Positions 48,801 to 62,759 are shown, numbered from the stretch's first letter. The stretch is 64,000 nucleotides of DNA from Neelides folsomi (GCA_034687125.1 JAQGBZ010000152.1:62001-126000); one strand, 5' to 3'. Numbers and translations: made by a program. The notes: a model not told the origin generated them from the sequence alone.

Positions 48801-51610
48801 TTCTGTTCACATTATTCCAATCGACAATCCACAATTTCATCTTCTCATCATCTCTCACAGACAACTCATGCAAGGTGTGGAAAGGTTTAAATTCATATAC
48901 AACCATAAATTCATATAACTAACGTACAAATTGTTCAAGATCTTCAACACGCTATGCCTATAAATAATGCATGGATGCATTTCAAATATGTGCCGATATG
49001 CGAGTGGGAAAGGATATGACTTATAATATAAAATGTACTGTAGTACATAATAGTATGTAGAGTAGAGTATATTGTACATAAATATAATATAAGTTTACGT
49101 AATAGAAAATTTTAAAAGTATCATCGTTGGGCTTAAAAAGATCTCCAGAAAATTCAAACTCAATTATTCAAATGATAAAATGTGTTCTCGTGCAGGTATT
49201 AAATAAATCCATTGTTGGAAATATTCCCAATGTATTATATATGGTTCCCATTATTGTGATTTCCTTTTCATTTCCCTCTGCCAGATATGCGTAATAAGGC
49301 TTTTGAGGTTTCTAAAAGCATACACTTGACTCTTGAGATGTTCCAGGGCTCATCCTTTATGCATTTTCCCTCGAGATCTTCTTCAGCTCTGCTCTTCTTT
49401 CTCAAAATCTCCCCGTTCCCTTTTTCCCAAAGCACGGCGGGGGATCCTTGATAAAATATATGACTAATCATTTTCATGTTCTCGTGCTCACAATAAGTCC
49501 ATCTTCTAACCAAAGGACTTTTTCAACCCTCCAATTCTCCTCAACACAAAGAGGAATTTTATTCATATCTCAATGAGTGATCTTGAAAGTGTCCCTTGAG
49601 AGTTTTTCTCCTTTAATCTTCCATTCCTCACCTCTTTCCATCCAATTACTCACATTACTTTCAGTTCTCCCTCATTCTGACTTTCAGTTCTTTCTCATTG
49701 TCTGCAAGACTCCCTCAGCTCAACCCAAAGTCAGCTGAGGAAAATGCTCAAAACTTCGCTAATTTCCACTGCATTTAAAAACAAATCTTCTCCTTATGCC
49801 CAAATTTATAAACTTTAACTATTCCCCATCTGGTCCCGCCGATCGAGTCCTTGGTCTCGTCGTCATCAGGGGGCTCAAAAACCATCCATTTCCTCATTAA
49901 TAAAACGACTTTGCCTATTTAACCATTCTCGTATGACTCGATTCTCGGATCTCTTATGGAACTTGTCATTAAAAGCCGTTTCAATTTATACTTAAGATAA
50001 GTAGACAAGTTGTACAAAGTTTTCTCAATACCTCCGGCTCACTTTTCCACTCCTGCACAATCCCCGTTTTATCAACTTTTATCCACCACTTATACATTCA
50101 CATTTATTCACCTAAAGGAAAGTTTATCACTCTAATGTTAAAGGCGAGTTTTAAAAGTAATTAAACAACTGTACTCTTAAAGCTTTACTTGCAAATGGAA
50201 TATAACGTATGTAAAATGAGTACTTAAAGGTCCCTTATAAACGGTCTTTTATAATTCAAGATAAATCGATAGTTGATAATGAGAGACTCTATTGACTTTT
50301 AAAACAATGTATGGAGGTTTTAGCAGTTTGAGCGGTGTTTTGTGATAGAAAGCTCATTTATCAAATCCCACCTTGAACTTCATTTGAGTAGAACGTGGAG
50401 AGTGAAAAGAGTGGATTTGACTTATCTCCTGAGACACGAAGACCTTTGGTGTTTTATGGAACCCCTTTTTCATCTTCTGAATACATGAAGGTTTTTCCTC
50501 AGAACATAAAGGGTCTTTTTCATCTAAAGGGGAACTTTGTCTGTTCGAAGGAAGATAATGTGAAAAAGAGACAAAGTGAAGGAAACCACATCATCCAACG
50601 CATCCATCTATTTGCATCTCGTCACAAAGGGCCAATAAACCGAATTGCTCCTCTCGAGAATTATTAGAAATTTATGTTTTCCCCCTCATGTGCACTAGAC
50701 GGATTTTACGAGGTTTGCTCACTCCGTTCTAATACATAAGTGGAATGGGAAAAGTTGACTGGCTGTCTCCGTGCAATCATAATACCTCCTTTTGGATCCC
50801 CACTGTTCAAAATTCACTGGAAGGGGAAATGAACTTGGGCGGCGAAAGTCTCCATTTCCCACTTCCAACCCAATTGTTTGCCAACACATTATCCCCACAC
50901 TCAACGGGAATGAAGTTGGAATGAAGAGAGGGGAGTTGTAATATTTTTATATTTTCGGTCTCATTTCGGCTTCTCGCCACTTTCACTCCGTGGCTGAGAC
51001 CAAGGGTGGGAAGCTCGGTTTAATAAACTGGTGAGGGTGAGTGGAGGGTGTGAGCCGACAGACACCAACAGGGCGAAGGGTAAATAAATGGGGATGGATC
51101 GGGAGAAGTTGGCCAGAGCTCCCTTGGACACATCGATTGAATGTCCATTTAACTACATTTGACTTTTCTATAAGGTCTCAATGGTTCTTCATGAGACAGA
51201 CATGGAGATATTATGATATTATTACATTAACTCCATCGATCTCCCAACCTAGCATCTAATGTGCATTCTTTTATTGCATCCATAATACATTGTGCAAATA
51301 GAATTGTAATTCATTTATAACCATCACTTTAATTTAAACAAATGCATATAAATTACATATTATTCTTTGATAAAGGTCCTACTCAATTCACTAAGCACTT
51401 TTACAAATATAAACAGACACTATCTTCATGAATGTACCCAATCGGTCGTATTTAATATATACAGATACTTATGTATAAATATCCAATGTTTATATATGGA
51501 GGTGTAATGTAAAAAAGACTGATGTAATAATAGAATATGTAAATGATTATGTTTTTATTTACTCGATTTATCACACTATGATGGCGAACACGCTGCCGGA
51601 TAATTTATAT

Positions 51611-51955
51611 TTATATGAACTGTATGTATTTATACACCGTGTCTTTTCCACCCCATATTCCTCTCATTCTCAATTGATTCTTTGTAAATAATGATAGAAG
51701 GGCGGGTGTCTGAAATGAGCTGCTGGTTCTGACCAGCCCTCGTCGATTCAAATTCAATTCAATGCCACCACCATCATCATCATCGCCCATTGCATACATT
51801 GGATACTCCCAACAGGATTTTGAATAGCCACAAAGGATTCTATGCATAGAGTGAAGATCTTCCTCACGATCAGAATTGTAATGTGAAATTGAAGTAAGTA
51901 GCTGAGAAGGGTTCGGCTCCATGCTAATGGGGTTCCCTTGAAGGGCAAAGAGCAT
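51611..51955 (-). CDS. Candidate 114-residue open frame downstream of a TATA-like box
   Basis: ATG to TAA, beginning MLFALQGNPISMEPNPSQ. It contains an acidic-Gly tract (DDDDGGG) encoded by a GAT/GGT run and a Ser/Thr patch. TATAAAAG lies at 52015-52008, about 53 bases upstream of the ATG, a plausible promoter distance. A competing ATG five bases upstream opens a different 68-codon frame. No motif and no poly(A) signal were recognised; a chance open frame remains likely. Confidence 0.22.
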   Translation of the reverse strand: MLFALQGNPISMEPNPSQLLTSISHYNSDREEDLHSMHRILCGYSKSCWEYPMYAMGDDDDGGGIELNLNRRGLVRTSSSFQTPALLSLFTKNQLRMRGIWGGKDTVYKYIQFI

Positions 51956-52007
51956 CCCATTGAGTAGCCAAGTAGCCGAGTTTCAAGACTCCTCCATTAC
52001 ATCTAGG

Positions 52008-52015
52008 CTTTTATA
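52008..52015 (-). promoter_or_regulatory. TATA-like box (TATAAAAG)
   Basis: An exact TATAAAAG on the minus strand, 53 bases before the open frame at 51955. Such 8-mers also occur by chance in AT-rich DNA. Confidence 0.25.
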
Positions 52016-55000
52016 AGGAGCGGGAAGGACTCGGGTGATGAATAAGGGGCTTAGGGTCCATTACGCACACAGGTGAAGTCGGGGCTTTATTGCCACTTCA
52101 ACCACTACTGGACATATCTAACCCTAACCTTTTTTCATTTCCTCTCCACATTCGTCGCTCAACACTCGCCACCCATCACCCATATGGGAAAAAAGTGAAG
52201 TTTTTTTGTCCCATCGTGTCTCTTTTATCTCATCTTCTCAAGAGACTCTTCTCAAACTAATATCCAAACTCTTATCATCGTCATCGCAGTCTTAGAAAAG
52301 AAATATATGTATTTTATATGAGAACCGTTCTGCGTATAAAATAAATACAAAAAAGTACTTTTATATATTTAGAATGTATTTGATATGATATAACATATCA
52401 CATATATATGGCATATGGACAAGTAGTGCGTAGCTGTAGCTATTTTCTTATCTTTTTATATTACTGTTGATGAAATGAATATAAAGGTATAGATTCCATG
52501 ATCCTCTTCAAATGACTGAGGAGATGAAAGGGGTAATATCTGTTACATTTGCTATTACAACCATTAATAATAACTTTGGTTGTTCAGAACTCCGGTTCCA
52601 TTTCCGCTGGAGAGTGGACAGGAATTTGGAGACAGGTTTATTGATTGTATCACTTAGGCTCAAATATATTTATACGTAGGTTTACTATACATTTATATAT
52701 TATATAAAAGTAACAGAGATTCGCATCGAATTTCACCAACGTCTCACTGCCACTCTTTGGGGCTTTTTCGCACTCGGTGAGTGAGGTTGAAGAATAGGAT
52801 GGATGGATTAGGGATTTGGAAAAGCCCCGGCTTATTTCTCCCGATTAGACTCCGAGCATTGTGTGTATGTTTTTTATCGAATAAGTGACACTTTTGTTCG
52901 CGGATTTGAAGGAGACGAAATAAATCATTCGAATAAATATCATACAAATATGATACAGGGAAAAAGAGATACATAAAAATGGAGGAGAGGAAAGGGGAAG
53001 TGCAGCGGGTTGGAATAGGAAATCCTCACCCGTGTCTCCTCAATATCCGTCCTCTCCCTTCAGCCCCGGTTATTATTCATTTCCCCTTTAAATTTAAAAA
53101 CTTTGCCCCATGGACCTTATCTCTCCCCAACCTAAACAAACAGAATTTTAAACAGGTACATCCAGAAATCCAAACAGGATGAGGGAATCTTTTATACTTT
53201 AAAATCCTCAGGTCAATTGCGTGTCCTCATCGAACTGAATTTAAAATTCTATTCACTTTCTTAACAACTCACACAAACATTATGTAAGAGTTCACAAATT
53301 TACAATGTCTCACATTTGAGAAAAAGGATTGTAAAATCATCAGGCTTTTTCGCATTAATTTAAAACCCCAGCGTTGGAATGTAAATTACCTCAATTGTAT
53401 AATCCTCCACGTAAATTACACTTTAAATGTACGTGGAGTGGAGGAAGGAAAAGTGAAGAGTTTGAAAACTGACGAAGGAGGAAACTTGAACATATCGCCC
53501 TTTTTGCCCAAAGGTGAGGAATATGGAGCAGAGGTAAAAAGACCAATGTTTGGTATTATGGATAACATCCATTTTCATTACGCGTACAACTCATATCTCT
53601 TTTCCTTCCCATTTGGCTTCATTCATCCGGCCTACTCGTTTTAACGACGTGGATTTAATTTTTTAGTGAGAAATTCATAAGCTTCTCACACACCTCGCAA
53701 CACTCTCGACATCATTACGCCTCTACTTCAAAGAAATTCACAAAGCTCCACAATAATTCAACAATGGGGGAGATAATACTTGAACTCGTATTACTACAAT
53801 TTCTTTGTTTAAAATAAGGTTTAAAGTAATAGTTTTGAAAAAATGTAATCTACGATGCAATGAGTCTATTCGCTATTCTCTTAAGGCAATCTTATTATGT
53901 GGTTGTTATGCATATTTGGCCACTTTTGGAGGTTTAATTTAAAATCCCCGTTAACATTCTATTTACAAAGGGTCATTTATGAATTCCATCATTTTTCCCA
54001 TTTGACAATTCCTATCTTCTCCTTGCATGCCTCGTCCCCATAAAGGGCCGAAGACGGGAAGTGAAGAGGACTTGCATGTTGCGGCCCAAAGAGGTGGAAA
54101 CAAATCCCAAAAACATTTTTCGTCCACTCGACATTCAACCGAAGCACTTTTGAGGATTTAAGGGTAATAAGTGGGGATTTAAGGTTCGATTCACCCCCAT
54201 TATTGCGAATCTATGATGAGCGACAGACGCTTCCTTCGTCGTTAAGAGTCGAAATAAATAAAGGAGGGGAGTTTAGATAGGATAAATGAACAAAACAGTA
54301 GGGGAAAAAATCCTGATTGCTTCTATTCATTTCTCTCTTAACTCTCCCTCGCACGTTGCATGAGGTAATCATATAGCGGCATAGAAAAGGTATTTTTTAT
54401 ATGGGGAGGATATCCGGTTTTATTTCCCTAAACCCATCCCGTCCGCCCCGCACCCACCGCCTTATTCATTGGAGATGAAATGAACGACAGCTTCATTTTC
54501 ATCCCTAATTAACAGATTTAAGTTTCTAATATCCCCGTCATTAAAGAAATCGGTTCTCTTGTCCCTGCGAATTTAAAGGACAATTCGGGGAGATTAAGCC
54601 CACTTGACTGTAATACTTATAATGAACTCAAATGAAGCCGAGATTGAAACTGGGAGGATTTAAATTTTAAACCATAGCTTTGAACTCCCTTTGTGAGATA
54701 TTCATTACGTATACTTAGTACGTTATGTTATAACCCACACGGGGAAGTCGAGTGTGTGGAAACCCGGAGATGAAAAAGGATGAATATTAAGCAAAAAGGA
54801 TCAATTGGACGCAAAGGGGAGATGAAAAGAATTTTGTTACTTTGTTCTGATTCTCTCTTCATATTCTTACTGTATAATCTTTATATTTGGAGGATTGTTA
54901 TGTATTCAATGGGATTAGAATTCATTAGGAATATTAAAATTAGGATTATGGATATGGAGATTTGAAGGGCAGGTATGTAAAAAGTAAATTATATGTAAGA

Positions 55001-58000
55001 TATACATTTGCAGATTATAAAATCTTTATTTATGTTTTAAGCTTCCGAGTTCCAAACTTTGAATGATTTTATAGATATAGGTGGAATTAAATTGAGATAT
55101 TGAACATAAGGACATTTGGATAGAGATGGAAGAAGGCCGTTTGGAAATATGGAACCAGAGCTTAAATAAAATTCAATGTTCTTTTTCCGAGTTTCCAATC
55201 ATTGTCATTAATTTTCATGAGGTTCTTATCCTTCCTCACCCGTGCATTATTTTCTCCTCCTGCCCTTTAGCACTTCCATTTTTTATATTTATTATACTGC
55301 TAATACTCCTATTTTCAAATGTCTCAATGAAAATACTGAAAAACTGAAATTATTCCTTGCTAAATTCCATGTTATTCTTTATTAAAATAATTTTAAAATT
55401 TATTTTTAATATAACGAATAAATTAAATTCGACTCCAAATTAAAATTTTCTGATTCAGTCAAGCTACTGTATAAACTAATTGCTGTTTAATAAAAATTAC
55501 AGATATAATGTACATTACAGATATCTGTATAAGTTGTTACAATAAAAATATTGAAAAATTGTTGCATAATAACATTCTTTGCAATTTACAAGTTTAAATT
55601 TGGCCTTTTCAACTCTACGAATGAATTTTACAGGAAGAACAAAGAAGTTCGTAAATGTCCATTGGTTCTCTTTTAACTTCAAGCCCTCAGAAAATTAGGA
55701 ATGAGCCCGAAGACACAAAAACAGACGGTTGGGTTTAGCTCATAACGACACATGTATTATGTATATGACTCCACTCCAAGTTAAAGAATTGATTATGCGA
55801 GAGAGGCAGGCGAGGTTGAATTTCACATTCAACAACATTATTTTCCACTTGAATGCATAATAAGATTAAAGATGCTTTTAAAATCTACCCAACTCATCTG
55901 ATTACAATTTACTCTTCCCTACTACCATAGAATATATAGAAATTAGTCATTCATAAAGTACCATCATGTATTGTCGTAAGTTCTCTGTCTTCCTTATGCT
56001 TCATTGTAGATAATTAAACTTTTCTACATTTGAGAAAATATATTATATGAATTCATTATTGTAATAGCGTTAACATACTTTTGTCAAAGCATTAGCAAGA
56101 ACTGAAACCATAATGCTGAGTGTTGCATTTTTGTAAATTTGCAATAAAAATCATGTTGGTTAGAAGAATATTAAATATAAGTAGGGATAGTTATATGGCC
56201 AGACATAAAGAGAATGATACAATGCTGTTGGGTTATTCTCATGAAGCAAAAATGTGTTTGGTGAAATTGTTAATGAGTTTAAAAGCTTATTAGTTATTTA
56301 TTGCTCATTTACTCTCTCGAGCTCCACTTTTCACTTCGGCTCTCCTCTTTTTGATGCCGTTGAGATTTGGGTAGGAAATGAGACAAATTGTCAAGCTCGT
56401 CAAGTGAAAGAAATTAACGGAACTTGAAACTGAATATTTTAAATTCGATGCAGAGGGTATTTAATGTTCGAATTCTTAATGGCCCATTACCGGACGTTAA
56501 GAATTCCCCCTTGTTATTAATTAAATTAACTTAAGTTATAAAGTGCTAATATTCCTTGAATACTAATTAACTCTCCTCGGTTTACTACTTTTTAAATGCT
56601 CGGAGCACAAGGACAAAAAATGGAGGAATCCTCAGCTTTGTGTCTTTGAGCATTGGGGTCATTGAAAAGATGTTTAAGAAATGTTTCCAACATTTTAATG
56701 GAGGACTCATTATGTTGGAGATGTTCCTCTTTTGTCCATTTTGATTATTCTTTTATTAAGTCCCAATTTCCGTTTGTAATGAAAGGATGTGGTACATGTG
56801 CCATTATTGAAGTTTTAATTACTCAATTTTTAATGTTATTCAGGAAATTGTGATTAATAAATAACGGTTCTAACGCTTACAATAACTACAACATGCATTA
56901 TAAATTCCTTTTAAACACTTAAAATAAGTAGTTATTATTTTAATCAAACATTAACAATCGACAATAAATTGTAAGTTTATTAGTCATATCAATTATTTTA
57001 ATATGGTACAAGTTCAATGTTCAAATTATGTTTATCTTATTAACTTTATTTAATATGAACTTGCAAACAGTAGTGCGTGATGGAATGTGTAATTTTACAA
57101 TTAAATATAAAAATGCCATTTTATCAATTAGAGAAAAATAATTAGTTGTATAAAAAGAGAAAAAATATATTTATTATCATTTGACTGTTTGAACGATTAT
57201 GAGTTGAAGATATTTGAGAGATTGTTCAACTCGGCAGCTTCCAGTTGCAATCATTGCAATCCACATCATTTAATCCTTAATGTTCCTCCCCAGTCTCGGT
57301 CGACTAATGAGAATCATCATAATTTATGGTTATCGTTGGAATTCTTCGTAATTAATTTGCTGGTGGATTTGATGAGTTCTTTGGTAGTTGCAGGTTGCAG
57401 ATTGGAGTTGGTAAGTTAAAGGTGGGGAAATCGACCCTTTGCACCCTCTCGACAACGAATAGAAAACTAAAAGAAACGGTTGGAGTTGGTTTTAAATCCA
57501 ATAGGGTTTCTCTTTTTCTTCCCTCTCGTTCATCAAATACACTACACATGTATTCATTCGTATTAAGATTGGCGTCCTTAAATATTTAACGTTTAAATGT
57601 CAGTTTATTCTCTACATCAAATATACACAGAACAGTACAGAGGAATAAATGGTTAATTGGAAATCGATAAAGTTAAATATAATAAAATTAAATGAAAAAA
57701 CGGTCGTTTTAACAATATTGTAAATTATGTTTTCATCTTTCTTTCATGAAAAAATTTCATTTTTACATAATAAGTCATGCAAGTTTATTTGAACTATTAA
57801 AGAAGAACATTAAGATTCGTCTATTCCTTTACTTTTAATGTAGTTTGGGAATTACATGATAAAATAAATCCTCAAAATTCTTCTGATATTTAAGATCATA
57901 AACCGGAATACAATGACAATATTTTATTTTACTCAACGGATTTTAAATACCTTTAAATTGCTATTCAATTTTGTAATCGAAATTGTTTGAAGAAGTTAAT

Positions 58001-59050
58001 TGATTTCCCTCAAAAATGTCAATTGATTAAATAATCCAATAAAAATACTATTTAATTTCATTAAATATTTGCACTAACAAGAATTGAATCGAATTCAATT
58101 TAAAAATCCACATTTAAGTATGAGTTGACAGAAAAGTTTAGATTTCTTCAATTTCAATAATTAAATGTAAATAAATTACGATACATGAGATCTACACATT
58201 TAGTATTTGAACCATTTTCTTAACAAGACAGTCATTTGATCTTCATTCATACTGAAGGTTTGAATTAGGAAATGAATTATCTCCTATTACTCTTGTTCAT
58301 TTTTTCTGCTAATTTAGACTAAGGTTACTTTTTCATTACTTTTTAACAAGTTCACACTTCCTCAAATGGCATGTAAGAATATAATGAAAGAACTTAGCAT
58401 AAATATGAACGATCATTCTCCCATTTCCTCCAAGTATAAGTTAATCATGTAAAAAAGCCTTTGTTCAAAATGGTCTAAAAACGAAATCTTCATTTGCATG
58501 AACATCGATGAAAGTGGTTTATTAATTAGTGAATGGGAGAAAAGGATTGATTTCCAATTCGCAACCTCAACATCCCACCTTGACTGAAAAAGAAGTGAGT
58601 GAGCAATTAGGATGAAATAGACGCTGGAAGGTCTTTGGCATACAAATGCTATCATTACACATGCAAATTGAGTTTTAAAACTGGAATAGATCTAATATGC
58701 GAAAAAGCGATATACTTATGAATGAGTCTTAAATAGGAAAGTTTGGCATTTAACATAGGAATCTTTATGTCAGTGAAGGAAATGAAAGGTATAGGGGAAG
58801 TGTGTGAATAATTGAAATTTGGCCCTCATCCTCAATTAGGATGTTTCACATGGTTCAAGTGTACGAACGTGGCCGAATTCTTTTTCATAATAAATGCAAA
58901 AGAGTCTTAATTGAAATGTTTGGCTCGTTTTTCCAACAACTCTTAACTCCGTCATGGTCAACCCTGGTGAAGGAGGGATTTAACTAATTTGAAGTAATTA
59001 ATTCTTCCTTCACTCCTCTTCTTACCTCTCACAATCTCCGAGCAAAAAAC

Positions 59051-59056
59051 TCAGTT
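59051..59056 (+). promoter_or_regulatory. Possible initiator (TCAGTT)
   Basis: It matches the arthropod TCAGTY initiator and lies about 215 bases before the ATG of the mucin-like gene. It is a short motif and weak evidence. Confidence 0.2.
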
Positions 59057-59266
59057 TCAATTTGGAAGTTCCGACTTCTTCTTCTCTATCTCTTAAAATA
59101 TCAAAATCAGATAATTTTTATTTAACTCTATTTAGGCATCGGTACTTCCCGAATAAACTATAATTTTTTAAGAAATAAATTACAATAAAATATAATTTTT
59201 AAGATTCTTCGGAATTTTTATAAAAAATATAAAAAGTTTAAAAAAAGTGTGAGATAAAAAGTCAAA

Positions 59267-59792
59267 ATGGCCCGAGTTCATTACGTTCTCCTCTTCACCA
59301 TTGTTTTCCTCGCGGTGAGCATGAGGTGTAGTCCGACAGGAGAAGATCACGAAAAAGATCACGAGGGCGGAGATGGATGTGCCAAACATGAAGGGACGTC
59401 TGCTCCGCCTGCCACCACGAAAGCCCCAAAGCCCAAGCCGCCAGTGACGACGATGAAACCCAAACCGACAACTGCAAAAGCCGCCACTGAGAAGCCAACA
59501 ACTGCAGCTCCGCCGGCCGAGAAGTTTAAAGCAACTCCCGTTGTCGTGAATGAAACCGCAATTGTAGCTCGAGAAGGGAAAGGCCTTGACCTGAGTCCCA
59601 AAATGGTCTATGTGAGTCATGGGAATGAGTCGGAGGGTCATGCAGAGCCCGAACCTTTAGCAGATCACAAAGCAGAACACAAAGAAGATCATAAAGAAGC
59701 TCCAAAGAATGAAACAATGCCAATGATGAAAGAAGGAAGTCCGAAGAAACCAGAGCAAAACGCCACAGCGACTTCAGAACATTCTTTGACTC
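59267..59792 (+). CDS. Secreted mucin-like, probably GPI-anchored protein, exon 1
   Basis: 175 codons plus one base, from ATG (context TCAAAATGG) to donor GACTC|GTAAGG. Residues 1-22 are a clear signal peptide (VHYVLLFTIVFLAVSMRCS). Residues 24-43 are His/Asp/Glu-rich with one Cys; 44-85 form a Pro/Thr/Ala/Lys mucin-like tract with repeated TTKAPKPKPP-type units, likely O-glycosylated. Residues 86-120 are the most ordered part (FKATPVVVNETAIVAREGKG). Residues 127-146 carry short repeats (DHKAEHKEDHKEAPK). N-glycosylation sequons are at NET 95, NES 120, NET 148 and NAT 165. GC content and codon use stand out from the surroundings. Minus-strand open frames over the same bases are shadows. No enzyme domain is visible; a cell-surface or extracellular coat role is inferred. 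Confidence 0.85.
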
Positions 59793-60726
59793 GTAAGGAA
59801 ATTTGATTTACTAAAATAGTACTTTGAGCCCATTCTTACTTTAAGCTTAATTTCAATTGAAGTCAAAGGGCGTAATTTGATGATCACAATGATGAGATTT
59901 TCAATGCAGAAAAGTTGGAAAGTCTTTATTAGTGGAACGATGAAAAATAAGAGTGTTTCAATATTCAATATTAATATACAAAAGCCAAAACCAAGATTTT
60001 GTAATATTTAGTATAGCCATATAAGTTGTAAAGAGTTCGTTAACAATTTCAAACCAAATAATGCTCAACAATAACTAAATTGCAAATGTAGTTAAAAGGA
60101 TTTAATGCAAGAATTGGTTTTTAAGACCATTTGTAGAGCAATGTACGACACACTCCATTCGACCTCCCAAATCAGTTACATGGAAGTGAAATGTTGATTT
60201 TTGAGACACGAAAAATTGCGTAATGTAAAAAGTGGAGTAATTGAAGCATAAAAATGAGGAGTTTTATCTTCGTTAGAGTTTTCCGCCTTCTCCTTCACAA
60301 ATCCCATTCCTGTCCCGGAATTATCCAAACAATAGCGTGACATGAAACATCTCAATGTGCACAATTATCCGAATGTTCAAATCTCATTTAAAATCACAAT
60401 TATTAGAGTTTTAAATTGACTCATTCATAAGTAAATTGGTGAAAACAATTTACATAAACTGAACAAATGAATCGAGTTTATAGAAATTTGCAACATGTAA
60501 AAAAGCCTATTGTGCATTGATTATAGTGCATTATTGATTTAGAAAAAATCGATAAAAATTCATTGAGGTGATTCACGAGTTTCCTTTTAGCCATTTGATG
60601 ATTTAACTCATAAATTCATATTGTTAGAGGTCACATTATATTTGCATAAAAATGCTAATAATTTTTTTCCATGGATGAATCGATTTATTTATTGGTATAA
60701 TTGATTATAATTAAATGACTTTTTAG

Positions 60727-60869
60727 AATCGGCAAGTGCAAAATTGACGGAGAGCGGAAAGAACTCGACGGGAGGGAAACCAAGTGGAGAGAAAAGCAGC
60801 TCCACACAATTAGTCACGGTCAAGTTAATGAGCGTTGCGTCCATCGTCTTCGCCCTCATCTTAAGTTAA
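60727..60869 (+). CDS. Mucin-like GPI-anchored protein, exon 2 (C-terminus)
   Basis: 143 bases after acceptor AAATGACTTTTTAG. The first two bases complete Gln176, and 46 further codons and TAA follow, for a total of 222 residues. The exon encodes a Ser/Gly/Lys/Thr-rich stalk (TESGKNSTGGKPSGEKSSS, with sequon NST 188) and ends in a hydrophobic tail LMSVASIVFALILS with no charged residue after it. Small residues (SSST) before a hydrophobic C-terminus are the layout of a GPI-attachment signal; a short type-I membrane anchor is the alternative. Lys208 just before the tail is slightly atypical. The intron is 934 bases. The in-frame join and the functional fit of the two ends make the two-exon model convincing. 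Confidence 0.82.
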
Positions 60870-60941
60870 AAGAAAGGTAGTTTGCCTAAATACATAACTC
60901 AATTCAGTCTCAGTTTCAACTCTTCTAATTAATGGTCCAGA

Positions 60942-60947
60942 ATTAAA
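60942..60947 (+). terminator. Possible poly(A) signal variant ATTAAA
   Basis: It lies 73 bases after the stop of the mucin-like gene. A canonical AATAAA at 61435-61440 is the alternative for a longer 3' UTR. Confidence 0.3.
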
Positions 60948-61434
60948 CATTACATGCAAATGATTCCTTTCTTCTCTTTTGTTGTACTTTTAATGGCCTT
61001 TTAAAATATCCTTAATGGATAAATACCTTTTATTCTTATCTTTGTATGTATTTATATAGGAAGTGATATCTGAGAGGCTGAGTGAGAAAATCTTCTCCTT
61101 TTTGCTCCATTACACATCTCCTTTTCTACTACCAGTGATTTGCACAAATATTTTTTGAGAAAGAAAAAGGAACCTCCACGCCCAATTGAATCCACTTTGT
61201 CACTCAGCCACCGCGTTTTCCTTCTTCTCAATGGAAAGACTCATTTTAGATTTGAACAAGTAGTGGAGAACCACTTTCAGTTGTTAGGAATTGTTTTCAC
61301 TAACTAATTACATACTATGGATCACACTATTATTTGTATTATGCTATTTAATCTTTATAGTAAATACTTTATTCAATAATTTAATCATGTTTATGGAAGC
61401 AGTTGAACTAAAATGTAAACATTTATTTTAAGTT

Positions 61435-61440
61435 AATAAA
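61435..61440 (+). terminator. Possible distal poly(A) signal AATAAA
   Basis: A canonical hexamer 566 bases after the stop of the mucin-like gene. The region is AT-rich, so chance occurrence is possible. Confidence 0.3.
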
Positions 61441-62759
61441 GAAGTTAATGAATACCAAACGTCTCCAATCATCCTTTCATAAGGGCATAATTAAATCATT
61501 ATCAAGTAATGAATTAATAAAATTAATAATTATATTGGTGATTAAATTCATTGCCAATATAATAAAACAAAAGATAAAAAAACGCATTTGTAAACCTGAA
61601 ATAATTAATTCACACCAATTTCAATAATTTTATATTTAATCTAAAAACTGCATGGAAGAAAGAAGGAAAATTATTTTTGTTATTTTGCGATTCTAAATGG
61701 AGGTTATTGTTTTATTAAAAACGATTAAGGAGACAAATGTGACCTCAAATGTTTTCTTTTCATTATGCTAAAATTGTTTGTAAATAAGTAAACTTCAATT
61801 AGAGCCAGACCCTATACATAAATATAAGTTCCGTAATTTACATATTTATTCGCCCTCATCAAAAGCCTATTTATATTGATCGATCCATTTCTCATTCGTA
61901 TTGGACAAAGGGAGAGTTGAGAGACAAAGGGAATTAAAATTCGGAGCAGTTGGGAAAATTGTTATTTCCTTTTTATTAATAATTGAAACGATTAATTGTG
62001 GAATGAGTTCAGGAGGTTATCATAAGAATGTCTTTGGTTGATTTACGGCTATTCAAATGTCCAATATTGGCCTAAAGGACTTATCCTTTATTTAATATCT
62101 AGACCGCTCTTTGCCATAATTTGTGTATGAGGAAAACCTCCCTTTGGTCGACGTCATGTCCAGCCAAAGGGCTCAAAATTCCATCATGCACTTTTTATAA
62201 TGTTCTGCCAACATTCATCCAACCCAACGATTTACGATCACAAGCCCACTGACACTAAAAACCTAGTTTTATTATTCACAATTCAGTCTAATTGGAAATA
62301 CTCCGCGTTATGTTTGCATCTCTACAATGTCTGAATTAGCCCGACCGAGAACTCAAATAAGAAATAATGAATTTATGGATCCTCATTGGCCACTTTGTAG
62401 GAGAGAGGAAGACGATGCGGTTTTATACATTAAATACCTTCGTGCTCCTCCGAAGGAATTCCACAAACATTTCCTTTATTCGAGTCCTTGTTTGAATTGA
62501 AATTCAAAGCTAAATTTCCCCAACATTATTATTAAATTGAAGAGACGTTGAATGGGAAGTTGAATGAGGAATTGGAACTCGTGTGTTTGTGTTGAAATTG
62601 GAACTCGAGCACCGCTGACGACGCGGTGACATGAATTGTAAAAGATGGTTTAAAAGTGTTTCCTCCATCGATTCGGTTGGAATAATTCATCGGGGGCGGC
62701 GGATTTCTTTTGATTATACATTGTAATCACATACCGGTTTGGTTCAAAATGTAACCCAT

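Larger units (their letters stand above)
42865..59266. other. Long gene-poor interval
   Basis: 16 kb with stops dense in all frames, especially the very AT-rich 55-58.5 kb part. Open frames at 49268-49513, 50395-50667, 53438-53644 and 57189-57419 show no bounded exon or known motif. A 23-base-period direct repeat (CTTTCAGTTCT) sits at 49658 and 49681. The only item listed separately is the minus-strand candidate at 51611-51955. Confidence 0.5.
60870..62733. other. 3' flank of the mucin-like gene and intergenic sequence
   Basis: No supported coding sequence was seen. It contains the possible poly(A) signals and AT-rich spacer up to the transposon. Confidence 0.5.

Noticed and set aside
53410..53516. 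Coding-like stretch ending at a GTGAGG donor
   Set aside because: No acceptor or start upstream; only one boundary could be argued.
54183..54199. GGTTCGATTC, a tRNA T-loop-like string
   Set aside because: The flanking bases do not form the T-arm stem and no anticodon or D-arm could be placed.
59180..59641. Long minus-strand open frames (up to 153 codons) over 59180-59723
   Set aside because: They lie antisense to the well-supported mucin-like exon and reflect its Pro/Thr/Lys codon composition.
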